Source: Pilimelia columellifera
GTDB taxonomy: Bacteria; Actinomycetota; Actinomycetes; Mycobacteriales; Micromonosporaceae
Direction of reading: 5' to 3'
NCBI RefSeq assembly: GCF_039532605.1
Contig: NZ_BAAARY010000001.1
Location: 310,001 to 374,000, forward strand
DNA: 64,000 bases
This document shows, piece by piece, positions 46,016 to 52,731 of this stretch (position 1 is its first letter; every line of letters begins with the position of its first letter). The notes beneath the pieces are model-generated. The model was not told the DNA's origin. It was given only the letters and a program-made list of their open reading frames with translations, and did no database searches. A program made the position numbers and the translations under genes.

Positions 46016-46165
46016 GTTCGATCTCCTCCGTCAGCTAGGGCGCCGGGCGCTTGTCGACCTCATCGCGCCCCGTCGTGGAGCCGTCAACCGGGCTTCCCAC
46101 GCGGGGCGGAGACTACCAGTCTGGGGAGTTGGCCGGCGTTCGTGCCGCGGCGCCGGAACCGCTGT

Positions 46166-46456
46166 TCAGCCCCGCTTCATGAGCCGGCCGATCGCGGCCA
46201 TCATCTCCTCGGCGACCTCGTCGGCGCGGCCGGTCCTGGCGCCCTCGTGCATGCAGTGCCGGGCGTGGCCGTCGAGCAGGCCGAGTCCGACCTTGTCCAG
46301 TGCGGCCTGGACGGCGCTGATCTGGGTCAGGACGTCTATGCAGTAACGGTCGTCGTCGACCATCTTCTCGATGCCGCGGACCTGCCCCTCGATGCGGCGC
46401 AGCCGGGCCGTCAGTTGATCCTTGGTGGCGCTGTAGCCGCGCTGGGGTGCAGTCAT
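46166..46456 (-). CDS. csoR: CsoR copper-sensing repressor
   Basis: This 96-aa all-helical repressor of the CsoR/RcnR family releases DNA when it binds Cu(I). The copper ligands Cys39, His64 and Cys68 are in the right places (DRYCIDVL and GHARHC). It is flanked by copper genes, and a CsoR-type GC palindrome (46472-46488) lies 15 bases before its ATG, so it should repress itself and, through two more copies, the csp and copZ-copA promoters. Confidence 0.94.
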   Translation of the reverse strand: MTAPQRGYSATKDQLTARLRRIEGQVRGIEKMVDDDRYCIDVLTQISAVQAALDKVGLGLLDGHARHCMHEGARTGRADEVAEEMMAAIGRLMKRG

Positions 46457-46471
46457 GCAGCCATGGTAACG

Positions 46472-46488
46472 ACACCCCGTGGGGGTAT
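46472..46488 (-). promoter_or_regulatory. CsoR-type operator upstream of csoR
   Basis: ACACCCCGTGGGGGTAT is a pseudo-palindrome of the C4-6/G4-6 type flanked by TA. It is the same pattern as the two copies in the csp-copZ gap. Confidence 0.7.
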
Positions 46489-46508
46489 GAACGGGGTCGC
46501 GAGCGCAG

Positions 46509-46931
46509 TCAGAGCATCGCTGGTTGGCGCATCGCCGCGAGCAGGGCGCGGCAGGAGCTCGCGCACGCCTGGCAGACCGCGGCGCAGATCCGACAGTGCT
46601 CGTGCTGGTCGGCGTGCTGCTCGCACTCGTCGGCGCACGCCACGCAGGCGGCCAGGCACGCCTCCAGCAGGGCGGCGTTGACGACGGCGTCGAAGCCGGT
46701 CTGCCGGGAGAGCACGCGAGCGGTGGTGGCGCAGATGTCGGCGCAGATGACGCCGCTGCTGATGCAGCGGGTCAGGTCGGCCACCGACTGTTCGCTGAGG
46801 CAGGCGTCCGCGCACGCCGTGCTGGCCTCGCTGCACCCGATGAGGGCGTCGATGGTGTGCGCGAGTTGGGCCCGGTCAAGGTTGACCGGGCCGGGGTAGA
46901 CGTCCATGAGGCGCAGGGTCGGAGCTGTCAT
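46509..46931 (-). CDS. Cytosolic four-helix-bundle copper-storage protein (Csp family)
   Basis: This 140-aa protein has Cys-rich helices typical of Csp3 copper-storage proteins: many Cys in C-x2/3-C spacing along four predicted helices (for example CSEASTACADACL, CISSGVICADIC, CLAACVACADEC and CRICAAVCQACASSC). No signal peptide is present, so it would store Cu(I) in the cytoplasm. I start it at the ATG at 46931, as the 21 upstream codons have no family character. It is divergent from copZ and lies upstream of csoR on the same strand. Confidence 0.9.
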   Translation of the reverse strand: MTAPTLRLMDVYPGPVNLDRAQLAHTIDALIGCSEASTACADACLSEQSVADLTRCISSGVICADICATTARVLSRQTGFDAVVNAALLEACLAACVACADECEQHADQHEHCRICAAVCQACASSCRALLAAMRQPAML

Positions 46932-47024
46932 GTCAGGTCCCTTCGGTCCGTGGAGCGTCCGGTCGGCTACCCGCGCCCAGCTCCGAGAAACCACCCAAGG
47001 GTGTGTGTGGGTGCAGGGGGGGTG

Positions 47025-47039
47025 TACCCCTTGGGGGTA
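47025..47039. promoter_or_regulatory. CsoR-type operator 1 in the csp-copZ divergent region
   Basis: TACCCCTTGGGGGTA is a near-perfect CsoR palindrome, 93 bases from the csp start and 63 from the copZ start. Confidence 0.75.
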
Positions 47040-47067
47040 TTGGTGTTACAGTCGGGTCGAACGCAGG

Positions 47068-47084
47068 ATACCCCCTGTGGGTAT
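47068..47084. promoter_or_regulatory. CsoR-type operator 2 in the csp-copZ divergent region
   Basis: ATACCCCCTGTGGGTAT, 18 bases before the copZ start and 28 bases from operator 1. The pair would let CsoR control both directions. Confidence 0.72.
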
Positions 47085-47102
47085 TTACCGAAGGAGCACA
47101 TC

Positions 47103-47321
47103 ATGGATGCGATCACCACTACCTACGCCATCGACGGCATGACCTGCGGGCACTGTGTCAGCGCCATCTCGGCCGCGCTGGGCGAGCTGGACGGGGTCAG
47201 CGCCGTCGCCGTGGACCTCGGCGCGAAAAGCGCCACAGTCACCAGCGACCGCCCCCTGGACGTCGAATCCGTCCGCGAGGCCGTCGACGACGCCGGGTAC
47301 GAGCTGGTCAGCCAGCGATGA
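47103..47321 (+). CDS. copZ: Copper chaperone with HMA domain (CopZ-like)
   Basis: This 72-aa heavy-metal-associated domain binds Cu(I) through GMTCGHC (residues ~12-18) and hands it to CopA. Length and the beta-alpha-beta-beta-alpha-beta pattern match the family. AAGGAG lies 7 bases before the ATG. It overlaps the next gene by ATGA, forming a copZ-small protein-copA operon under two CsoR operators. Confidence 0.94.
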   Translation: MDAITTTYAIDGMTCGHCVSAISAALGELDGVSAVAVDLGAKSATVTSDRPLDVESVREAVDDAGYELVSQR

Positions 47322-47611
47322 ACGTGCCGACCAAACTGGGGCTGTTCGGAGCCGCGCTGGTCGTGGCCTTCGGGGTCGGCGCGGGCGCCGGGCGGCTGGT
47401 CGGCCCCGTGGACCGTCCGGCGCCCGCCCACACCGGACAACCTCCCGAAATCCCCGGGCACACCGCCCCGCCAGGGCCCCACGACCAGCCCAGCACCCAG
47501 GACCAGCCGGACGCCCACAACCAGCCCGGCAGCCATGGCCAACCCGCCGCCGCTGGCCAGGCCGGCGCCGCCGGAGCGGCCGGCGCCCCTGAAGAAGAGG
47601 CTCACCGATGA
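47318..47611 (+). CDS. Small membrane-anchored Pro/His/Gln-rich protein in the copper operon
   Basis: I do not recognise a family for this 97-aa protein. Residues ~6-30 form one hydrophobic segment (LFGAALVVAFGVGAGAG), a membrane anchor or uncleaved signal. The remainder is disordered and rich in Pro, Gln, His, Gly and Ala, with spaced His that could bind copper loosely. It overlaps copZ and copA by 4 bases at each end, so it is translated with both. This fixes its link to copper handling, although its role is unknown. Confidence 0.72.
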   Translation: MNVPTKLGLFGAALVVAFGVGAGAGRLVGPVDRPAPAHTGQPPEIPGHTAPPGPHDQPSTQDQPDAHNQPGSHGQPAAAGQAGAAGAAGAPEEEAHR

Positions 47612-49881
47612 ACGCTGGCTCCGCCAGTGACCTGCCCCGGGCAGCGAACCAGATCGAGCTGGCGATCACCGGGATGACCTGCGCGTCATGCGCGTCCCGG
47701 ATCGAGAAGCGGCTCAACAAGCTCGACGGCGTCGCCGCCAGCGTCAACTACGCGACCGAGAAGGCCACCGTCGCCTACGACGACGTTGTGGCGGTGGACG
47801 ACCTGGTCGCCACCGTTCACAGGCTCGGCTACCAGGCGCGCGTCCCCACGCCGGCCAGCGCGCCGCCGACTGCTGGCGCGGCGGCGGCCGCCGAGCCTCC
47901 GTCGGACGATCTCAGGCCGATGCGGGACCGGCTCGTCATCTCAGCGGTCCTCAGTGTGCCGGTCATCGCCTTCGCGATGATCCCGCCGTTGCAGTTCACC
48001 TACTGGCAGTGGCTGTCGCTGACCCTCGCGGCGCCGGTCGTCGTCTACGGGGGCTGGCCATTCCACCGGGCGACCTGGGCGAACCTGCGGCACGGCGCCG
48101 CCACCATGGACACCCTGGTCACCGTGGGCACGCTGGCCGCGTTCGGCTGGTCGGTGTGGGCCCTGTTCCTGGGAACGGCCGGTCAGCCCGGGATGCGGCA
48201 TGAGTTCGCCTTCGCGGTGCAGCGCACCGACGGCGCAGCCAACATCTACTTCGAGGCCGCCGCCGGGATCACCGTCTTCCTGCTCGCCGGGCGGTACTTC
48301 GAGCACCGGTCCCGGCGTCGCGCCGGGGCGGCGCTGCGGGCGTTGCTGGAGTTGGGCGCCAAGGACGTGGCGGTGCTGCGCGGCGGTCAGGAGACCCGGA
48401 TACCGGTGGACCAGCTCGTGGTCGGGGACCGGTTCGTGGTCCGGCCCGGCGAGAAGATCGCCACCGACGGGCAGGTGGAGGACGGCGCGTCCGCGGTCGA
48501 CGCCGCGATGGTCACCGGTGAGTCCGTCCCCGTCGAGGTGGGCCCCGGTGACCCCGTGGTGGGGGCGTGCGTCAACGCCGGGGGCCGGCTGGTCGTGCGG
48601 GCCACCCGGGTCGGGGCCGACACCCAGCTGGCACAGATGGCCAGGCTCGTCGAACAGGCGCAGACCGGCAAAGCCGCCGCGCAGCGCCTCGCCGACCGGA
48701 TCTCAGCCGTGTTCGTGCCGATCGTCATCGTGCTGTCAGCCGCGACGCTGGGCTTCTGGATCGGGGCGGGCGGGGGCGTGGCGGCCGCGTTCACGGCCGC
48801 CGTCGCGGTGCTCATCATCGCCTGCCCGTGCGCGTTGGGCCTGGCCACGCCGACGGCGCTGCTCGTCGGCACCGGTCGCGGCGCCCAACTCGGCATCCTC
48901 ATCAAGGGACCGGAGGTGCTGGAGTCGACGCGACGGGTCGACACCGTGGTGCTCGACAAGACCGGCACCGTCACCACCGGACGGATGGCGCTGGTGGACG
49001 TGGCCACCGCAGACGGCGTCGAGCGCGGGGAGCTGCTCCGGCTCGCCGGAGCTGCCGAGCACGCCTCCGAGCACCCGATCGCCCAGGCCATCGCCGCTGG
49101 CGCCGCCGAGGCCGGCGAGCTGCCGGCCGTCACCGGGTTCGCCAACGTCGAGGGGCTGGGCGTCACCGCCACCGTCGATGGGCACGCCGTCGTCGTCGGG
49201 CGGGCCCGGCTGCTGGAAGAGCGCGGCATCACGCTGCCGCCGCGGCTGACCGGCGCCCTGGCCGCCGCGCAGGAACGCGGCCACACGGCGGTGGCGGTCG
49301 GCTGGGACGGGCGGGCCCGCGGGCTGCTCGTCGTCGCCGACGCGGTGAAGGAGTCCAGCGCGGCGGCGATCGCCCGGCTCCGGGAGCTGGGACTCACGCC
49401 GATCCTGCTCACCGGCGACAACGCCGCCGTGGCCCGGACCGTCGGCGCCGCAGTCGGCATCGACGAGGTGATCGCCGAGGTGCTGCCCCAGGACAAGGTT
49501 GACGTGATCCGGCGGCTCCAGGGCGAGGGCAGGGTCGTCGCGATGGTCGGCGACGGGGTCAACGACGCGGCGGCGCTCGCCCAGGCCGACCTCGGCCTGG
49601 CCATGGGCACCGGCACGGACGTGGCCATCGAGGCCAGCGACCTCACCCTCGTGCGCGGCGACCTCAGGGCCGCCGGCGACGCGATCCGGCTGGCCAGACG
49701 TACCCTCCGCACCATCAAGGGCAACCTGTTCTGGGCGTTCGCCTACAACGTCGTCGCCCTGCCGTTAGCGGTGGCGGGGCTGCTCAACCCGATGATCGCG
49801 GGGGCGGCGATGGCGTTGTCGTCGGTGTTCGTGGTCTCCAACAGCCTGCGGTTGCGCCGGTTCCGCGCCGACCTCAGGTGA
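47608..49881 (+). CDS. copA: Copper-exporting P1B-type ATPase
   Basis: This 757-aa inner-membrane pump exports Cu(I). It has an N-terminal HMA domain (GMTCASC, residues ~18-24), eight membrane segments, the TGES actuator loop and the CPC transport motif (IACPCALGLATPTA). DKTGT phosphorylation, SEHP nucleotide-binding and GDGVNDAAAL hinge motifs follow, so it is complete. It is the last gene of the copZ operon. Its end overlaps the convergent arsC gene by 8 bases. Confidence 0.96.
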   Translation: MNAGSASDLPRAANQIELAITGMTCASCASRIEKRLNKLDGVAASVNYATEKATVAYDDVVAVDDLVATVHRLGYQARVPTPASAPPTAGAAAAAEPPSDDLRPMRDRLVISAVLSVPVIAFAMIPPLQFTYWQWLSLTLAAPVVVYGGWPFHRATWANLRHGAATMDTLVTVGTLAAFGWSVWALFLGTAGQPGMRHEFAFAVQRTDGAANIYFEAAAGITVFLLAGRYFEHRSRRRAGAALRALLELGAKDVAVLRGGQETRIPVDQLVVGDRFVVRPGEKIATDGQVEDGASAVDAAMVTGESVPVEVGPGDPVVGACVNAGGRLVVRATRVGADTQLAQMARLVEQAQTGKAAAQRLADRISAVFVPIVIVLSAATLGFWIGAGGGVAAAFTAAVAVLIIACPCALGLATPTALLVGTGRGAQLGILIKGPEVLESTRRVDTVVLDKTGTVTTGRMALVDVATADGVERGELLRLAGAAEHASEHPIAQAIAAGAAEAGELPAVTGFANVEGLGVTATVDGHAVVVGRARLLEERGITLPPRLTGALAAAQERGHTAVAVGWDGRARGLLVVADAVKESSAAAIARLRELGLTPILLTGDNAAVARTVGAAVGIDEVIAEVLPQDKVDVIRRLQGEGRVVAMVGDGVNDAAALAQADLGLAMGTGTDVAIEASDLTLVRGDLRAAGDAIRLARRTLRTIKGNLFWAFAYNVVALPLAVAGLLNPMIAGAAMALSSVFVVSNSLRLRRFRADLR

Positions 49882-50281
49882 CGGCCGGCAGAGTGGCGAT
49901 GAGGCGCTCGACCCGCTCGCGGATCTGGTCGCGGATGGGGCGGACGGCCTCGACGCCCAGGCCGGCCGGGTCGTCGAGCTTCCAGTCCTCGTAGCGGATT
50001 CCGGGGAAGGTGGGGCAGGCGTCGCCACAGCCCATGGTGACAATGACGTCGGCGGCCTGGGCGGTGTCGTGCTCCAGCAGCCGCGGGATCTGGCCGGTGA
50101 TGTCGACGCCGACCTCACGCATCGCCGCGACCGCGGCCGGGTTGACGGCGTCGGCCGGCGCCGACCCGGCCGACAGCACCCGCACCCGGTCGCCGGCCAG
50201 GTGGCGCAGCCAGCCGGCGGCCATCTGGGACCGACCGGCGTTGTGGACGCAGACGAACAGGACAGTGAGCTGGACGGTCAT
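49874..50281 (-). CDS. arsC: Arsenate reductase (LMW-phosphatase type)
   Basis: This 135-aa cytoplasmic enzyme reduces arsenate to arsenite. The phosphatase-like loop CVHNAGRSQMA (about residues 10-20) and the later MGCGDACP segment with two Cys fit thioredoxin- or mycothiol-linked ArsC of actinobacteria; the exact thiol partner is not predictable. GAGGAG lies 5 bases before the ATG, which overlaps the aquaporin stop by 4 bases. It is the third gene of arsR-aquaporin-arsC. Confidence 0.92.
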   Translation of the reverse strand: MTVQLTVLFVCVHNAGRSQMAAGWLRHLAGDRVRVLSAGSAPADAVNPAAVAAMREVGVDITGQIPRLLEHDTAQAADVIVTMGCGDACPTFPGIRYEDWKLDDPAGLGVEAVRPIRDQIRERVERLIATLPAVT

Positions 50282-51063
50282 GCGGTCTCCTCGGTCGGGG
50301 AGGGGTGCGGGACGACCACGTCGTCGGCGGCGCGGCCGGCATCGGGGTACAGGGCGACGACCAGCCCGAGGCCGACGAGCAGGCCGACGAGTTGGGCGGC
50401 GACGAAGCCGGGGACGGACTCCGGGGCGATCCCGGCGAAGGTGTCGCTGAACGCCCGGCCGACGGTGACCGCCGGGTTGGCGAACGAGGTGGACGAGGTG
50501 AACCAGTACGCGGCGCCGATGTACCCGCCGACGGCAGCCGGGGCCACCGTGGCCCGCCCGGAGCGGGCCAACGCGAATATCAAGGTGATGAGCCCGACGG
50601 TGGCGACGACCTCGCCGAGCCACAGGTGCCCGCCGGTCCGCTCCTTCGTCGACAGGGTGACGGCCGCCAGGTCGAACATGAGGTTCGCCAGCACCGACCC
50701 GGCGACCGCCCCGAGGGTCTGGGCGGCGACGTAGCCGCCGAGGTCGGCGGCGTTGAGTCCCGTGCCGGTGCGCCGGCCGAGCCACCAGTCGGCGACGGAC
50801 ACGACCGGGTTGAAGTGCGCGCCGGAGACCGGCCCGAAGGTGAGGATGAGCGCGCCGAGGCCCAGCGCGGTGGCGACGGAGTTCTGTAGGAGCTGGAGGC
50901 CGATGTCATCCGGGGAGAGCGTGGCTGCCATGACGCCGGAGCCGACGACGGTGGCGACGAGCATCGCCGTCCCGACGAACTCGGCGAGCAGCCGGCGGGG
51001 CAGCGCCGGCGCCTGGGCGGCCGGTAGCGACGCCTGCGGCGCCGGCCGGGTGGTCACGGGCAC
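50278..51063 (-). CDS. MIP-family channel (AqpS-like aquaglyceroporin)
   Basis: This 261-aa membrane channel of the aquaporin family has six membrane segments and both pore half-helices (HFNPVVS and FANPAVT, where NPV replaces the first NPA). It lies between arsR and arsC with overlaps at both ends. In Sinorhizobium meliloti, AqpS in an arsR-aqpS-arsC operon lets arsenite formed by ArsC leak out down its gradient. The same job is likely here, as no ArsB or Acr3 pump is present in the window. Confidence 0.9.
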   Translation of the reverse strand: MPVTTRPAPQASLPAAQAPALPRRLLAEFVGTAMLVATVVGSGVMAATLSPDDIGLQLLQNSVATALGLGALILTFGPVSGAHFNPVVSVADWWLGRRTGTGLNAADLGGYVAAQTLGAVAGSVLANLMFDLAAVTLSTKERTGGHLWLGEVVATVGLITLIFALARSGRATVAPAAVGGYIGAAYWFTSSTSFANPAVTVGRAFSDTFAGIAPESVPGFVAAQLVGLLVGLGLVVALYPDAGRAADDVVVPHPSPTEETA

Positions 51064-51362
51064 TCCCGGCGGGCGTCGGTGTTGGCGCGGGCGCGGTCAG
51101 CCAGGTCGGTGAGGCGGGTCGCGGCGGCGGCGAACGGCTCGGGCAGCAGACGGTAGTAGGTGAACCGGCCGTGCGGCTCGGCGGTCACGAGGCCGGCTTC
51201 GCGCAGGATGCGCAGGTGGCCGGAGATGTTGGGCTGCTTGGCGCCGGTGTCCTCGACGAGGTGGCAGGTGCAGGCCGGGCCGTCGGCGAGCAAAGTGACG
51301 ATCTGGAGGCGGAGCGGGTCGGCGAGCAACCGCATCAGATCAGGGGCTTCTGATATCAGCAC
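51054..51362 (-). CDS. arsR: ArsR-family arsenic-responsive repressor
   Basis: This winged-helix repressor of about 102 aa is released from DNA by As(III). The domain runs from LADPLRLQIVTLLADG to the wing. A CTC pair in PACTCHLVED on the recognition-side helix is a likely As(III) site, as in ArsR proteins. The start is uncertain: I used the GTG at 51362, but an ATG at 51335 would give 93 aa. Neither has a ribosome site. A CTGATATCAG palindrome (51350-51359) overlaps the start region and may be the operator. It overlaps the aquaporin gene by 10 bases. Confidence 0.86.
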   Translation of the reverse strand: MLISEAPDLMRLLADPLRLQIVTLLADGPACTCHLVEDTGAKQPNISGHLRILREAGLVTAEPHGRFTYYRLLPEPFAAAATRLTDLADRARANTDARRECP

Positions 51363-51371
51363 ACGATGATA
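51350..51371 (-). promoter_or_regulatory. Candidate arsR promoter/operator
   Basis: A TATCAT -10-like hexamer (51371-51366) is followed by the 10-base perfect palindrome CTGATATCAG (51350-51359), so a bound ArsR could block initiation. If transcription starts here, the downstream ATG at 51335 is the better start. Confidence 0.4.
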
Positions 51372-51479
51372 CAAGCACGGAGGGCCGCACCTGGCAAGAA
51401 CGACGCCTGGTGGCGGGCTGGGATACGCTGCCCAGTTCTGGTTAGGCGCCGACTGCCCAACGACCCGACGGAGCCCCCC

Positions 51480-51950
51480 ATGCGGCCACACGACCACGCA
51501 GCGGACATCGACGACCGGCGCTGGTTGCAGCGGGCGATTGACCTCGCGCACCGGTGCCCGCCCGCGGACGGCGCCTACAGCGTCGGCGCCGTGATCGTCG
51601 ACGCCGCCGGCAACGAGATCGCCTACGGCTACTCCCGGGAGACCGATCCTAAGGTCCATGCCGAGGAGTCCGCCATCGGCAAGCTGGCTGGCGACGACCC
51701 GCGCCTGGCCGCCGCGACGATCTACAGCAGTCTGGAGCCCTGCTCCCGACGCGCGTCACGCCCACGCCCCTGCGCACAGCTCATTCTCGACGCCGGAATC
51801 GGCCGGGTCGTCACCGCGTGGCGCGAGCCCAGCCTGTTCGTCGCCGACTGCCAGGGGGTAGCGACCTTGCGAGCCGCCGGGGCACAGGTCGTGGAGATAC
51901 CGGAGCTGGCGTCCGCCGCCATGGCGCCCAACCGGCACCTGGGCCTGTAA
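51480..51950 (+). CDS. Cytidine/deoxycytidylate deaminase-family protein
   Basis: This 156-aa zinc deaminase has the active-site Glu in VHAEESAIG (HAE) and the zinc Cys pair in EPCSRRASRPRPCAQL (P-C-x8-C, with longer than usual spacing between the Cys residues). It resembles the deaminase half of RibD and small dCMP-deaminase-like proteins; the substrate is uncertain. The start is the ATG at 51480, with GGAG 7-8 bases upstream. It is divergent from arsR and converges on the phosphopantetheinyl transferase gene. Confidence 0.85.
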   Translation: MRPHDHAADIDDRRWLQRAIDLAHRCPPADGAYSVGAVIVDAAGNEIAYGYSRETDPKVHAEESAIGKLAGDDPRLAAATIYSSLEPCSRRASRPRPCAQLILDAGIGRVVTAWREPSLFVADCQGVATLRAAGAQVVEIPELASAAMAPNRHLGL

Positions 51951-51957
51951 CGGAAGC

Positions 51958-52656
51958 TCAGCAGATAACCACGATCGCGGTCACCACCAGCCCCGACCCG
52001 ACGGCGTACCGGCCGGACAACCGGCCCAGGTCCACGCCCTCGAAGCGGGCCGGCGGCGACAGCCGGGCGGTGAAGGCCCCCGCCAACGGGTCGGCGGACG
52101 GTGTGAAGACGACCTCCGCCTCCTCGAAGCCCAGCCAGCGCCGGGCCACCGGGAACCACGCCTTGTAGACCGACTCCTTGGCGCTGAACAGCAGCCGGTC
52201 CCATGCCGGCGCCGGCTGAGCGGCGGCCATCGCGGACAGGTGGTCCCGCTCGCCGGCCGACGAGACCAGGCCCAGGACGCCGTCCGGCAGCGGCCCGTGC
52301 GGCTCGGCGTCGATGCCCACGCTCACTACCTCGGACCGTCGGGCGACGGCGGCCGCCCGGTAGCCGTCGCAGTGGGTGATCGCTCCGACGAACTCGTCCG
52401 GCCAGCACGGCTCGCCGCGCTCGCCGCGTGGGATGGGGCCGGGCTCCACCCCGAACTGACGCAACGCCGCACGGGCGCAGGCCCGGGCAGCGGCGAACTC
52501 GTCGACCCGTTTGGGCACCGCCTTGGCGACCCACACCGCCTCCTGCGGGAACAGCGCCGCAGGCGCCGGCGGTCCGTACGCCTCGACCGTCGCCACCGAT
52601 GACGGCAGCAACGCGCGCAGCAACGGCGGACTCTGCCGGGGGAGGTCGTCAGGCAC
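51958..52656 (-). CDS. 4'-phosphopantetheinyl transferase (Sfp type)
   Basis: This 232-aa enzyme moves phosphopantetheine from coenzyme A to a Ser of a carrier domain. The magnesium-binding VGIDAE and the FSAKESVYKAW helix are intact, and the ~230 aa two-lobe length fits the Sfp group that serves NRPS and PKS proteins. No carrier protein is adjacent; the nearest in the window is the Pls-type NRPS 20 kb upstream. The GTG start is 6 bases after TACGCT, a leaderless -10 arrangement, with no ribosome site. Confidence 0.92.
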   Translation of the reverse strand: MPDDLPRQSPPLLRALLPSSVATVEAYGPPAPAALFPQEAVWVAKAVPKRVDEFAAARACARAALRQFGVEPGPIPRGERGEPCWPDEFVGAITHCDGYRAAAVARRSEVVSVGIDAEPHGPLPDGVLGLVSSAGERDHLSAMAAAQPAPAWDRLLFSAKESVYKAWFPVARRWLGFEEAEVVFTPSADPLAGAFTARLSPPARFEGVDLGRLSGRYAVGSGLVVTAIVVIC

Positions 52657-52662
52657 GGCGTC

Positions 52663-52668
52663 AGCGTA
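52663..52668 (-). promoter_or_regulatory. -10 box for a leaderless phosphopantetheinyl transferase transcript
   Basis: TACGCT (TANNNT type) on the minus strand ends 6 bases before the GTG at 52656, the same layout as upstream of the uvrA-like gene. Confidence 0.4.
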
Positions 52669-52678
52669 GTCGGAACGG

Positions 52679-52715
52679 CCGCGCCGCCCGGCCAGACGAA
52701 CACCGGGCGGCGCGG
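52679..52715 (-). terminator. Hairpin terminator after the subtilase gene
   Basis: CCGCGCCGCCCGG (52679-52691) pairs with CCGGGCGGCGCGG (52703-52715): a perfect 13-base-pair stem with an 11-base loop, 17 bases after the subtilase stop. No T-run is present. Confidence 0.7.
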
Positions 52716-52731
52716 GTCACTGCGAAAGGCG

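Noticed and set aside
46016..46165. Possible SAH riboswitch in the ahcY leader
   Set aside because: Some ahcY genes have one, but the conserved GAGGAGCGCUGC-type core and its pairing partner are not visible in the 150-base leader.
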